From: Sutcliffiella horikoshii
GTDB taxonomy: Bacteria; Bacillota; Bacilli; Bacillales; Bacillaceae_I
Reading direction: 5' to 3'
Length of the DNA stretch: 64,000 nucleotides
Assembly: GCF_021991925.1 (NCBI RefSeq)
Contig: NZ_RXZI01000008.1
Coordinates: 94,855-158,854, forward strand
The notes under the pieces were generated by a model. The model was not told where the DNA came from. It made no database searches and saw only the letters and a program-made list of their open reading frames with translations. The position numbers and the translations under genes were made by a program. Position 1 is the first letter of the stretch; every line of letters starts with the position of its first letter. Below, in pieces: positions 1 through 8,153 of the stretch.

Positions 1-1242
1 AAAATCAAGAAGTCTTGGGAAGAGAGTGGAATGGCCGATGTGTACGCAGCAGAGCAGAAAAAGGAAAACCTAGAAAAGCAAACTGCTACGGTAGAGAAGG
101 AATTAAATGACTTACAAGAAGTTATTAAGGGCCTAAAGCGAGAGAGAGTGGAATTGGAAGATGACATTCTCTTACAAAGCTTCGGTTTTTACAATCCTAA
201 GTACGATCTCGAATCTTCGGAAGCTTATAAATTGAAACTAGAGGATATTAGGGCCAAGCAAAAGGCTATGGTAAAGGCCCAGGAAGCTACAAATCATTCC
301 AATGAGTGGACGTTGGATGGAAGCAAGCAAAAAGGGAAAGTGATGAATAACAACAACATCAAGTTAACCATTAACGCTTTCAATCAGGAATGTGACACGG
401 CTATAAGCAAAGTCACATTTAAGAATGTGGAGGCAATGGAGAAACGTATCAAAAAAGCCGCCGAGAACCTCAACAAAGTCAACAAGCAAAATAAGATCAC
501 CATCCGTGATACCTATATTGCCCTCAAACTAGATGAACTTTACCTTGCTTATGAATATGCCGAAAAGAAAGAGGAAGAGAAGGAAGAACAGCGCCAAATA
601 AAAGAACAAATGCGCGAAGAAGAAAAAGTACGCCGTGAAATCGAAGCGATGAAAGCGAAGATTGAAAAAGAAGAAGCACACTTCCGTCAAGAAATCCTTG
701 CTTTGGAAGCGCGCAAGGCCGAAGCAACAGATGCCGAACGTCTCCAGTTAGAAGAAAAACTTGCTGAACTCGAAAGCAAACTAGCCTTAGTAGAGAAAGA
801 TAAAGAGAATGTCATGGACCGTGAACAAAATACAAGAGCTGGTTATGTATATGTCATTTCCAATATAGGATCCTTTGGGGAAGATGTCTATAAAATAGGC
901 ATGACCCGTCGTCTGGAACCGTTCGATAGAATGAAAGAACTTGGTAGTGCATCAGTGCCATTCTTATTTGATGTTCATGCCATGATCTTTGCAGAAGACG
1001 CTCCAAAACTTGAAAATGCTCTACACAAAGCTTTCCATCATCGCCGTATGAACAAAGTCAATGAACGAAAAGAATTCTTCCGAGTGTCCTTAACTGAAAT
1101 AGAAAAAGAAGTGAAGACCCACCACAACAAGGTAGTGGAGTTCACAAAACTTGCTGAAGCTCAGGAATATCGTGAAAGTTTAAGGATGTTCGAAGTGGAA
1201 CAGACACAGAAAGAAGCGGCTGCTAGTATGCAACCGGCTTAA
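1..1242 (+). CDS. DUF4041 / T5orf172 (GIY-YIG-like) protein, 5' partial
   Basis: The frame is open from base 1; the first ATG is at 31 but has no convincing ribosome binding site, so the gene probably starts outside the window. The visible 403 residues begin with a coiled coil (about 1-50), then a DUF4041-like region with the QSFGFYNPKYD signature (about 49-59), then a long charged coiled coil (about 180-260). A C-terminal T5orf172/MUG113 domain (about 270-360) shows YVYVISN, YKIGMTRR and a terminal EFF, as in the GIY-YIG-like fold. Proteins of this architecture are frequent in phages and genomic islands. The role is unknown; nucleic-acid cleavage is only suggested by the fold. Confidence 0.75.
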   Translation, partial: KIKKSWEESGMADVYAAEQKKENLEKQTATVEKELNDLQEVIKGLKRERVELEDDILLQSFGFYNPKYDLESSEAYKLKLEDIRAKQKAMVKAQEATNHSNEWTLDGSKQKGKVMNNNNIKLTINAFNQECDTAISKVTFKNVEAMEKRIKKAAENLNKVNKQNKITIRDTYIALKLDELYLAYEYAEKKEEEKEEQRQIKEQMREEEKVRREIEAMKAKIEKEEAHFRQEILALEARKAEATDAERLQLEEKLAELESKLALVEKDKENVMDREQNTRAGYVYVISNIGSFGEDVYKIGMTRRLEPFDRMKELGSASVPFLFDVHAMIFAEDAPKLENALHKAFHHRRMNKVNERKEFFRVSLTEIEKEVKTHHNKVVEFTKLAEAQEYRESLRMFEVEQTQKEAAASMQPA

Positions 1243-1252
1243 TATCGGATAA

Positions 1253-1290
1253 TGGGGAATGCTCTATTAGGCTATTCCTCTCTTTTTTTG
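1253..1290 (+). terminator. Rho-independent terminator
   Basis: An imperfect stem (GGGGAAT with ATTCCTC) is followed by a run of seven T directly after the DUF4041 gene. Confidence 0.6.
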
Positions 1291-1380
1291 AAAAACAGGA
1301 TTTATGCAAGATTATGTCGAAAATTGGTAAAGAGAAAAAGATGGGGCTAGTGATCTTTCGCTCCAATAAAGAGGTGCAAA

Positions 1381-1983
1381 GTGATTACATACATAGGAAC
1401 ACCAAAGCTAGAAACAGAACGATTAATCTTGGAAAAGTTTGAGCCTGGTGATGCCCAAAAGGTGTTTGATCACTGGATTTCAGATGAGCGGGTGACAGAC
1501 AATCGGGTGAGTGCAGCGCATACAGCCGTTTCGCAGACGGTGGAGAAAGTGGCGGGTATTGTGTCGCAATATGAGAAGGAAGATTTTTGTTATTGGGCAG
1601 TGAAGTTGAAGGGTAGTGGAGAGCTAATTGGCGAGATTGATTTGTATGACTTTGATGAGGAAACCGGAAATTGCGAGGTGAGTTATTCCCTCGGTTACCG
1701 GTGGTGGAATCAGGGGTATGGCACGGAAGCGTTGCGAGCCGTGATCGAATTTGGCTTTAGGCACATGAATCTTCATAAGATCGCTGCTGCACACAACACC
1801 GACAACCCAGCGTCCGGTCGCGTCATGAGCAAGGCAGGGATGGTGCAAGAGGGGATTGTCAGAGATATGATCCGGAATTCCAAAGATCAGTATAAGGATT
1901 GCGCGATTTATGGGATTTTGGAGGGGGAGTATTTTAGTAAGGGGTTGAGCGATAAAGGTTATATTTTGAATGTGAAGGGGTGA
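1381..1983 (+). CDS. GNAT N-acetyltransferase, RimJ/RimL type
   Basis: This 200-residue protein transfers an acetyl group from acetyl-CoA, probably to a protein or small-molecule amine. The RimJ/RimL signature is clear: TERLILEKF near the N-terminus, and the acetyl-CoA loop in the stretch WWNQGYGTEALRAVIEFGF at about 110-130, followed by the typical N-P-A-S-x-R-V-M segment. The start is GTG with AAAGAGGTG upstream at normal spacing. The end overlaps the following HIT gene region, so the two are co-transcribed. The substrate cannot be told from sequence. Confidence 0.85.
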   Translation: MITYIGTPKLETERLILEKFEPGDAQKVFDHWISDERVTDNRVSAAHTAVSQTVEKVAGIVSQYEKEDFCYWAVKLKGSGELIGEIDLYDFDEETGNCEVSYSLGYRWWNQGYGTEALRAVIEFGFRHMNLHKIAAAHNTDNPASGRVMSKAGMVQEGIVRDMIRNSKDQYKDCAIYGILEGEYFSKGLSDKGYILNVKG

Positions 1984-1988
1984 AAAAG

Positions 1989-2432
1989 ATGGCACACGAA
2001 AACTGCCTAGGCTGCCGGTTAGCCAACAAAAGCGAAATCATCTATATGGTCTACGAAGATGACTATGTCACATGCTTCCTAGACCACGATCCGTTTAACG
2101 AGGGACATACCTTAATCTTGCCGAAACAACATTTCCTAGATGTCGACGAACTCGAGGACGAAACGGCCAATGCCATTATGAAAGCTTCAATTCTTATATC
2201 CAAGGCGTTGAAGCACCTTTACCAACCGGACGGCATTACCATTAACCAGAATGGTGGAGTTTTTAATGATTTGACTCATTACCATATGCATGTGGTGCCG
2301 AGGTATGAGGGGCAGTGGTTTGGTGAGTTTTATAGGGAGGAAGCAGTGGGGGAAGTAGATGTTAGGGAGTTGGAGCGGGTTAGGGGGAGGATGGTGGAGG
2401 TTATTGAGGAGATAGTTAAAAGTGCCTTGTAA
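1989..2432 (+). CDS. HIT family nucleotide-binding protein
   Basis: A histidine-triad protein of about 147 residues; members hydrolyse or transfer nucleoside monophosphates from substrates such as AMP-lysine or dinucleoside polyphosphates. The catalytic triad HYHMHVVPR lies at about 95-103, and an N-terminal CLGCRLAN holds two cysteines that may bind zinc. ATG at 1989 is preferred because AAGGGG precedes it by 8 bases; an in-frame GTG at 1980 overlaps the stop of the upstream acetyltransferase as GTGA. The arrangement points to translational coupling. Confidence 0.85.
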   Translation: MAHENCLGCRLANKSEIIYMVYEDDYVTCFLDHDPFNEGHTLILPKQHFLDVDELEDETANAIMKASILISKALKHLYQPDGITINQNGGVFNDLTHYHMHVVPRYEGQWFGEFYREEAVGEVDVRELERVRGRMVEVIEEIVKSAL

Positions 2433-2576
2433 TGAAGAAGTGTTTTTTATGACTGTTAATAGTAAGACTAATAGCCATAGCTAAATGTATGATAAGCTAT
2501 GTTCTTTTTATGGAACTTTTTTACTTCTAATTCGTATGTTACCTATACCACTTCACTAAGAAAAGGGGGCATACAA

Positions 2577-2879
2577 ATGAAAAAGCTCTTTCTCTATTTT
2601 TTCTTAACCTTAGTTGCCTTACTTGGTATTATCTTCATGATCTCTCACTTTTTTGGCTTCCGATTTAGTAATGTTGCATTCATAACAAGCATTGTCGCTG
2701 CCTTTATCACTTATAGTGGTGGTGCTTCTACATTTGGAGCAGCCACTGTAGCGGTTCAGAATCTAGGGAAATTAGCTCCATCCTTTAATGAAGAAAAGAT
2801 AAGTTACATAAACCCCTTTTTCCTTGCATCATGTTCTATACTTCTGGGATGCTTTGTTTCTTTCTTTTTCTTTTATTAA
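2577..2879 (+). CDS. Small membrane protein, unknown function
   Basis: A 100-residue protein with three predicted membrane segments: about 4-26, 31-54 and a C-terminal one ending in a run of Phe and Tyr. The start ATG has AAGGGGG eight bases upstream; a longer reading from 2499 lacks such a site. Size and pattern recall small DUF3899-type Bacillus membrane proteins, but no family signature is certain. Confidence 0.6.
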   Translation: MKKLFLYFFLTLVALLGIIFMISHFFGFRFSNVAFITSIVAAFITYSGGASTFGAATVAVQNLGKLAPSFNEEKISYINPFFLASCSILLGCFVSFFFFY

Positions 2880-2893
2880 AAAGTATAAAATAA

Positions 2894-2919
2894 AAGCTAC
2901 AGGCCAACGCCTGTAGCTT
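2894..2919 (-). terminator. Terminator of the VOC gene
   Basis: A perfect 11-bp stem (AAGCTACAGGC/GCCTGTAGCTT) with a 4-base loop; the minus-strand side is followed by TTTTATTTTA, so it mainly ends transcription from the right. Confidence 0.8.
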
Positions 2920-2921
2920 CT

Positions 2922-3365
2922 TCACACATCCTCTATCAACAACATATTTGATTCATCAAATTCCCAAAACTCCCCATAAGCAACTTCCCAATAGTACCCG
3001 TCAAGATCGGTAAAGTATCCGCTATAGCCGCCCCAGTCCGTTTTCTGCGGCTTTTTCTGGATGGTCGCTCCGGCTAACTCCGCTTTCTTTATGACTTCGT
3101 CCACTTCATCCATTGATTTAGTATTGTAAGCCAGGGTGATTCCGGGGAAACCGCTACGGATCTCAGGAGGTTGCTGTTCGTTCACGTCTTTCGTTAATTC
3201 TTCTATCGGATAAAGCGCGATCCGTGTGCCTTCATTTTTAAAAAAGATAATGGCTGGAGCGTATTCTGGTCCTCTGATGGAGGTGTCAAAGCCTAAGTTT
3301 TTGTAAAACTGATGTGCTTTCATCATGTCCTTTGTACCAAGTGTAATGATATTTAAGCGGTTCAT
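2922..3365 (-). CDS. VOC family (glyoxalase/bleomycin-resistance fold) protein
   Basis: A 147-residue single-domain VOC protein with two beta-alpha-beta-beta-beta modules. It begins MNRLNIITLGTKD and ends with the FTDLDGYYWEVAYG motif, which carries the C-terminal metal-ligand Glu typical of the fold. AAAGGAGG lies just upstream of the ATG. A hydrolase gene lies upstream on the same strand and could share its transcript. The substrate is unknown: VOC proteins range from lyases to antibiotic-sequestering proteins. Confidence 0.8.
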   Translation of the reverse strand: MNRLNIITLGTKDMMKAHQFYKNLGFDTSIRGPEYAPAIIFFKNEGTRIALYPIEELTKDVNEQQPPEIRSGFPGITLAYNTKSMDEVDEVIKKAELAGATIQKKPQKTDWGGYSGYFTDLDGYYWEVAYGEFWEFDESNMLLIEDV

Positions 3366-3395
3366 TGTAGTTCCTCCTTTAAAATATTGTGTTAC

Positions 3396-4295
3396 TTACT
3401 GGCTGGGAACTGCTTCTAATACAAAGCTCACCACCTCATCCCGATACTTTTGCGGTTCCTCTAATCGGGGGAAATGAGCACTATGTTCGAATACAACCGT
3501 TTTACTTGAAGGGGCGTTTTTCATGAAATATGTTTTCTGGTGTTCACATAGGATCGGATCAAATTTTCCATGCAAAAGTAAGGAAGGCTGATTTACCAAT
3601 GGAATGATGGGAAGCAGGCTTTCAAAGATCATCCCTTCTTCTTCAAGCTTTTGGATGTATTTTTGTGAACGGCCCCATGATTCAGCCGGAAGTTGCGCCT
3701 TTTCGTAGATGCTATTTAACTCTTGAGGTTTGATCGATTTGAGATAGATAGAATCCTTTTTCTCTTCTCCTAATTCCTGATAAACCTTACTTATCGCATG
3801 CCAAAGATCCTTGGTAGTATAGGAATCCTGTTGGATGTAACGGTTATACTCGTGTTCAGCATCCAATAGAAGGAGGGCTCGTTTAATCATGGATTTACTA
3901 GATAACCCTAAATCAAAAGTGGGAGCCTCATAGATTACCTTTTTCACAGAACTTGGATGTTCGTGTGCATACTTCAGCCCAATATACCCGCCAAAGGAAT
4001 GTCCCAGGACGGTCCAAGACTGGATCCCTAGCTGCTCCCTTAAGGCTTCGCAGTCTGCAATAATATCATTCAAACCAATATCCGTATTCTCCTTTATCGG
4101 ATCGGAACGAAGCACACCGCGCTGATCAAATGCAATGACTCTAAGCTTTCCCCCTAACAGATTGGCCTGTTCATAACAAAAATCAAGGCAGCTTGCACCT
4201 GGACCACCGTGTAAATACAACAAGACCTCCTCATTATTTTCCCCAAACTCCTCCACATAAAGGTTTGTACCGCGAATATGTACTAATTCCCCCAT
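3396..4295 (-). CDS. Alpha/beta hydrolase, prolyl aminopeptidase-like (S33)
   Basis: A 299-residue cytosolic hydrolase. HGGPG at 29-33 forms the oxyanion hole and is typical of proline iminopeptidases. The nucleophile is Ser100 in GHSFGG. The acid is probably the Asp in LLLHGKFDPI (about 243), and the His is in EHSAHFPR (about 270). A GGAG site precedes the ATG. Members cleave N-terminal proline from peptides or hydrolyse esters and amides; which applies is not decided by sequence. Confidence 0.8.
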   Translation of the reverse strand: MGELVHIRGTNLYVEEFGENNEEVLLYLHGGPGASCLDFCYEQANLLGGKLRVIAFDQRGVLRSDPIKENTDIGLNDIIADCEALREQLGIQSWTVLGHSFGGYIGLKYAHEHPSSVKKVIYEAPTFDLGLSSKSMIKRALLLLDAEHEYNRYIQQDSYTTKDLWHAISKVYQELGEEKKDSIYLKSIKPQELNSIYEKAQLPAESWGRSQKYIQKLEEEGMIFESLLPIIPLVNQPSLLLHGKFDPILCEHQKTYFMKNAPSSKTVVFEHSAHFPRLEEPQKYRDEVVSFVLEAVPSQ

Positions 4296-4516
4296 AGGAC
4301 CAACTCCGTATCTATCGAGAATTTATGGCTTTAAGAGATATATTCTATATGGAAGGGAGAAACCCTTTAGAGAGACTACAAGTCCTCCATTCGAATTCTT
4401 CCTTCTATAGGTCCAATCACCCATTTTGTAAATCCATGCAGGAATTTCTCCAAACAGGTCGAAACGTGATAGGTACGCATATACAATTTTTGTAAAATAG
4501 TAGCGAGAGGAGGGGA

Positions 4517-5941
4517 ATGATGAAGGTCTTAGATGTGTCATCCTTGCATGAGGGAATACGAGGGATGACCCAGCAACTTTCGCAATTAGAAAAAGAATTA
4601 AATGGCGTGGAAAATAGCATTTGTTCTTTTGTCTCCTCAAGGGACTCCTTTCGCGGAAAGGGTGCTAGCGCGATTAGACGGTTTTATGAATATGTGCATC
4701 TTCCATTTTTGCAGTTCTTCCAATCGTTTCTCACAAACTTTCAATCTAAGCTTCAGCAGCTTCAATTTGAGATGGATGGACTGGAGGGGGATTCCCGTGG
4801 ATTTATCGATGAGTCCTTCCTGACGAGTGAACTTGAGGACGGCTTGAATCAAATTAACCGAATGGTGGCCGAGCTGACAGGGGAGACGAATGCCCAACTC
4901 AGTCGTGTCAGTGACATCGTGTATTTGCCACGGTTGAAGGACCACCATTTCCACGAAGGCATCCAACAAGCCAAACAGTCAGCAAGACAAACGGTGGATA
5001 AGCTGCAACGGTTTGATCATCAACAAACCCAGTCATTCACTGCTTTGGTCGAGGACTTATTGCTAACCAAGCGTTACATAGAGGAAATGAACCAGCAGTT
5101 TGAATCTGGTAAGATAAATGTGAAGAACTTTTCGCCGATGATGCTTCAGGATTTGAAGGCATACGGGCAGTTGCAGACGAAGCTGTATAATAAGACGGTT
5201 ATGCAGCGGTGGAACAGTGAGCATTACCCGGAGCTTGGGGTGTTTTATTCAGTAGGGCACCCAGTAGCGTTTGATAAGTGGGTGAACCCGAGTTGTGCGA
5301 GGCCGGAGCCGAAGAAGAAATCGGTATTAGAGTCGTTGTGGGACTTTAATGTTGGTTTTGGCGAGGGTGTTATCAACTTCGTTAAGGAAACTGGAGAAGG
5401 ACTAGTAAGACTAGTGACCGAGCCACATGTTGTAATTAAGGAGACTGTGGAATTTGTAAGTGAAGTAGCAGAAAACCCGGCTATATTAGCGGCTATTGCA
5501 TATCAACTTTATCATACATTTGATACCCAAGTCATACACGGTGATGCGGACAGCAGAGGAGAATGGTTTGGTTACGCCGTTCCTGCAGTCGGTAGTATAT
5601 TTGTCGGAGGTTCGGGAGCTGTTAAAGGATTTGGAAAGTTAAGTAAAATAGGCAACCGCACCGAAATAGACTTGAAAATGAGTTTAAGTCAGATTCATAG
5701 TAGTGCGCTATCTGCAGCTAAAGCTACTGGAAAAATAGGGATGGCCCGTGTACGTGAGCTGATGAATACCTTGACGCCACGAAGAGACTTGCAACCTGTA
5801 CCAGTAATGGCTGGTGATGTACCATATAATGTTTTTTATGGTACTCGTATTAGGGATTCACTAAACGAAATGCATAGGAAGGCTCTTAGTAGAATTGATT
5901 ACACGAAGTGGTCGTCAAAAAGTCTTAAAACCAAATATTGA
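4517..5941 (+). pseudogene. LXG-domain polymorphic toxin, N-terminal part (frameshifted yeeF-like)
   Basis: This 474-residue frame begins with an LXG domain (about 1-210, mostly helical, beginning MMKVLDVSSLHEGI), the targeting domain for type VII secretion in Bacillota. A helical middle and a Gly-rich hydrophobic pre-toxin region follow (about 330-400). GAGAGGAGGGG precedes the ATG. The frame stops at 5941, while the nuclease domain that normally continues it lies in the +1 frame from about 5895. One base inserted (or two lost), near an A5 run at 5917-5921, separates them. Rejoined, the protein would be about 620 residues, like B. subtilis YeeF. Either the toxin is inactivated or there is a sequencing error. 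Confidence 0.8.
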
Positions 5942-6365
5942 GTACAAAAGTAAAGAAGGATACAATTATAAGACAGATGGTCACGGTCGTATCTTTAGTG
6001 CTGAAGGAACACTTAAATTAGGTGACGGTAAAAGAAATAACTATGCTCAAAGAACTGTAGGAAGAGATAGTCGATTACCTGATGATGAAGGTGGTCATTT
6101 AATTGCAAGTATTTTTCAAGGATCAGGAAACCTTGATAACCTTGTACCTATGAATGGAAATTTAAATAAAGGTGAATGGAAGAAACTAGAGAACACTTGG
6201 GCAAATGCACTTAGACAAGGTGATGAAGTAAGAGTAAAGATATTACCTAATTATATGGGAGATTCGCAACGTCCAGTAAGCTTTAATATAAAGTATAAAA
6301 TTGGTGAAGATGAATGGGAAATTAGACGATTCGATAATGTACCTGGAGGAAAATTAAATGAATGA
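5895..6365 (+). pseudogene. Endonuclease_NS_2 toxin domain, C-terminal part of the broken LXG toxin
   Basis: This frame encodes a DNA/RNA non-specific endonuclease domain of the YeeF type. The His-metal-finger motif DDEGGHLIA has its catalytic His, and NLDNLVPMNGNLNKGEWK supplies the conserved Asn and Lys residues. KVLKPNIEYK is the usual junction between pre-toxin and nuclease. Only a TTG at 5895 without a ribosome binding site could start it, so it is read as the severed end of the LXG protein rather than a separate gene. It overlaps the yezG-like immunity gene by 8 bases. In B. subtilis the matching domain is reported to be a DNase held in check by YezG. Confidence 0.8.
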
Positions 6366-6825
6366 AGCACACTTAGACAAATTATACCAACAAGTAGCAA
6401 AGGTAGTTATAAATACTATTCCAGAAGAATGGTCGAAGGTTTACCTGTATGGTGAAGTTGTAAATGGGTCACAGACTGCTTTCTTTTATTATTATCCTAA
6501 AGCTAGTGAAAAACCTATCTATAGCCATGATATAACAGAACAATTTGCCATAAGTGAGCTTGAGTACTCAAATAACTGGAATAAGTTAGTGGATTTAATT
6601 CAAGATCTTCAAAAAGAATTTAAAGATAGTGGGGAAGAAACTTGGACGAATTTCACTCTGGTTTTTGATAAGTCCGGGAAATTCAACATAGAATACAATT
6701 ATGATGACCTTTCATCCGTAGACCTAAATGAAAGAAAAACTATTTGGAAGTACACTAATTTAGGATTAATACCTAAGAGCAATACAGGAAAAAAACATTT
6801 AGATAAATATCTTTCTTCTAAATGA
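6358..6825 (+). CDS. yezG: YezG-family immunity protein (DUF600)
   Basis: A 155-residue acidic cytosolic protein that begins with the DUF600 pattern: MNEAHLDKLYQQVAKV, then IPEEWSKVYLYGEV. The family neutralises the nuclease end of YeeF-type LXG toxins by direct binding. GGAGG sits 8 bases before the ATG, inside the end of the nuclease frame, so immunity and toxin are coupled in translation. The gene is intact although the toxin is frameshifted, as expected if immunity against sister cells is still useful or if the frameshift is recent. Confidence 0.85.
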   Translation: MNEAHLDKLYQQVAKVVINTIPEEWSKVYLYGEVVNGSQTAFFYYYPKASEKPIYSHDITEQFAISELEYSNNWNKLVDLIQDLQKEFKDSGEETWTNFTLVFDKSGKFNIEYNYDDLSSVDLNERKTIWKYTNLGLIPKSNTGKKHLDKYLSSK

Positions 6826-6904
6826 GTTTAATGAGCAAACGTATTGTACCTATTAAACATAGGTTAGGTGACACCTTGAAATCAATTTGCAGGTTATATA
6901 TTTG

Positions 6905-6960
6905 AAAAAAGAGACATGTTACATGTCTCCGGTCTGTAAGGAATGCAATTTGCATTCCTT
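6905..6960 (+). terminator. Double hairpin downstream of yezG
   Basis: GAGACATG/CATGTCTC (3-base loop) is followed at once by AAGGAATGCA/TGCATTCCTT. The first stem is the same sequence as the terminator after the ArsR gene at 7676-7710. Confidence 0.6.
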
Positions 6961-7072
6961 AAATTTCTTTATTAACAGTATAATCAGCAATACATTTAGC
7001 AAGTACTAGTTGGTTTCCCTTTTTTGTGTCTACTTTCGGTTGGTTTCGGTATTTTAAAGTATAATATGAAAG

Positions 7073-7113
7073 AAAAACCTTGATTGGCTTATTGTCTTTC
7101 GAGGGTTTTTTTA
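7073..7113 (+). terminator. Terminator-like hairpin
   Basis: AAAAACCTTGA pairs imperfectly with TCGAGGGTTTTT, followed by more T. Confidence 0.4.
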
Positions 7114-7140
7114 TTATTTAAGAACTATTGGTGGCTCGCC

Positions 7141-7161
7141 GTGCCTGTCCCCTCCACCCGC
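7141..7161 (+). repeat. Dispersed GTGCCTGTCCCC-type motif
   Basis: The sequence GTGCCTGTCCCCTCCACC is one of several related short motifs in this window (also near 7721, 9441, 19304, 21010 and 24320). Here it replaces the expected 5' part of the SRPBCC gene. Confidence 0.6.
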
Positions 7162-7172
7162 AGTTGAAGTGA

Positions 7173-7352
7173 AACCTATTAAAAGACCTTGGCGGCGAAA
7201 ACACAGAATTTACTTTAATCCATGCTGGTTGGAAGTCTCCAGATACTGTTCTTACGAAAGCAAATGAAAAGAGTTCTGTAATTCGTGAGAGAATGAATTA
7301 TGGTTGGGTGAAGATTGTTAATCAACGACTTAAAAAGGTTGTGGAAGGATAA
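7173..7352 (+). pseudogene. SRPBCC (AHSA1-like) protein, C-terminal remnant
   Basis: The frame has no start codon and begins after an in-frame TGA at 7170. It encodes about 59 residues with the C-terminal signature of AHSA1/SRPBCC proteins: [16 protein letters not shown], then [21 protein letters not shown]. The 5' two thirds are missing, and the break falls within about 12 bases of the short repeat at 7141-7161. The stop TAA is directly followed by the GTG of the ArsR gene, so this is the remains of an SRPBCC-ArsR operon. Confidence 0.75.
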
Positions 7353-7670
7353 GTGACGGCAGTAAAACATGATGTTTTTCAAGCTATTGCTGATCCGACT
7401 AGAAGGAAAGTGCTCGGGTTGCTTGCTATTAAAGAATTAGCCATTTCAGAAATAACATCTCATTTTCCTATTAGTCGAACAGCGATAGCAAAACATCTTC
7501 ATATTCTCTCAGAAGCCAATTTAGTCAGTGGTAAAAAGGTAGGCAGAGAAAAGATTTATCAATTGCATCCAGAACCGCTAACGGAAGTAAAACAATGGTT
7601 AGCTTATTATGAGCAGTTTTGGGATAACAAACTGTCCATGCTTAAACACATTGTGGAAAAAGATGATTAA
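7353..7670 (+). CDS. ArsR-family transcriptional regulator
   Basis: A 105-residue winged-helix repressor. HDVFQAIADPTRRKVLGLL is the usual first helix pair, and ISRTAIAKHLHILSEANLV is the recognition helix region (about 47-66). No metal-binding Cys box is visible, which fits the ArsR subgroup that is paired with SRPBCC proteins and does not sense metals. The GTG start follows the SRPBCC stop without a gap, with GGAAGG just upstream. The partner is truncated, so the original target may be lost. Confidence 0.85.
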   Translation: MTAVKHDVFQAIADPTRRKVLGLLAIKELAISEITSHFPISRTAIAKHLHILSEANLVSGKKVGREKIYQLHPEPLTEVKQWLAYYEQFWDNKLSMLKHIVEKDD

Positions 7671-7675
7671 CTTGT

Positions 7676-7710
7676 AAAAAGAGACATGCATATACAACAT
7701 GTCTCTTTTT
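7676..7710 (+). terminator. Terminator after ArsR gene
   Basis: A 13-bp stem (AAAAAGAGACATG/CATGTCTCTTTTT) with a 9-base loop. Confidence 0.85.
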
Positions 7711-7720
7711 CAATATGGTG

Positions 7721-7744
7721 GGTTGAGGCACCTGTCCCCTCGAC
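7721..7744 (+). repeat. Dispersed GCACCTGTCCCC-type motif
   Basis: GAGGCACCTGTCCCCTCGAC, a copy of the dispersed motif, lies between the ArsR terminator and the 21-bp array. Confidence 0.55.
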
Positions 7745-7775
7745 GATCCCCAGCAAACCGTCCCCTCGCTTTCAA

Positions 7776-7985
7776 TTGTCCGAAGATTTTAGATTTTTGA
7801 CCGAAGATTTTGAAAAGTTGACCGAAGTTTCAGCAAAGTTGACCGAAGATTGGAGGTAATTGTCCGAACGAATTTTTGGGGTGTCCGAAGGTGGACAAAA
7901 GTTGACCAAATGTGGCTGTGATTTGTCCGAACCCCTAACTATTTACCTGCTTAATTGTCCGAAGCAAAAGGATAAATGTCCGAAC
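7776..7985 (+). repeat. Array A: ten TTG(T/A)CCGAA motifs at 21-bp steps
   Basis: Motif starts are 7776, 7797, 7818, 7839, 7860, 7881, 7902, 7923, 7955 and 7976. The steps are exactly 21 bp except one of 32. Core copies read TTGTCCGAAG or TTGACCGAAG; two copies (7881, 7976) vary in the first bases and 7902 reads TTGACCAAAT. The 11 bases between cores are not conserved. The array fills the 3'-3' gap between the ArsR gene and the endonuclease gene. No gene is seen in 7711-8153. Confidence 0.85.
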
Positions 7986-8153
7986 TAAATTTTATCTGCG
8001 AAAAAAGGGTTCTTTTCTATAAAAAAATTGTATTTTTTCTAACCAAAATCACTAAAAGCAGTTGAAGCGCAGAAAGTACCTTGACTGCTTAAACGAAAGC
8101 ATCTCAATAAAAAAGAACAGAACCCCAAAAGAATTCCGTCCCTCTACACCGCC

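Larger units (their letters stand above)
6826..7172. other. Intergenic region with stacked hairpins
   Basis: No gene is seen. The region holds two hairpins after yezG (6905-6929 and 6938-6960), a third terminator-like hairpin at 7073-7113, and a copy of the dispersed GTGCCTGTCCCC-type motif at 7141-7161, directly before the broken SRPBCC gene. Confidence 0.6.

Noticed and set aside
7777..7985. Array A as a coding heptad-repeat gene
   Set aside because: The frame contains a stop within the first part, has no start signal and drifts out of frame after the 32-bp step.
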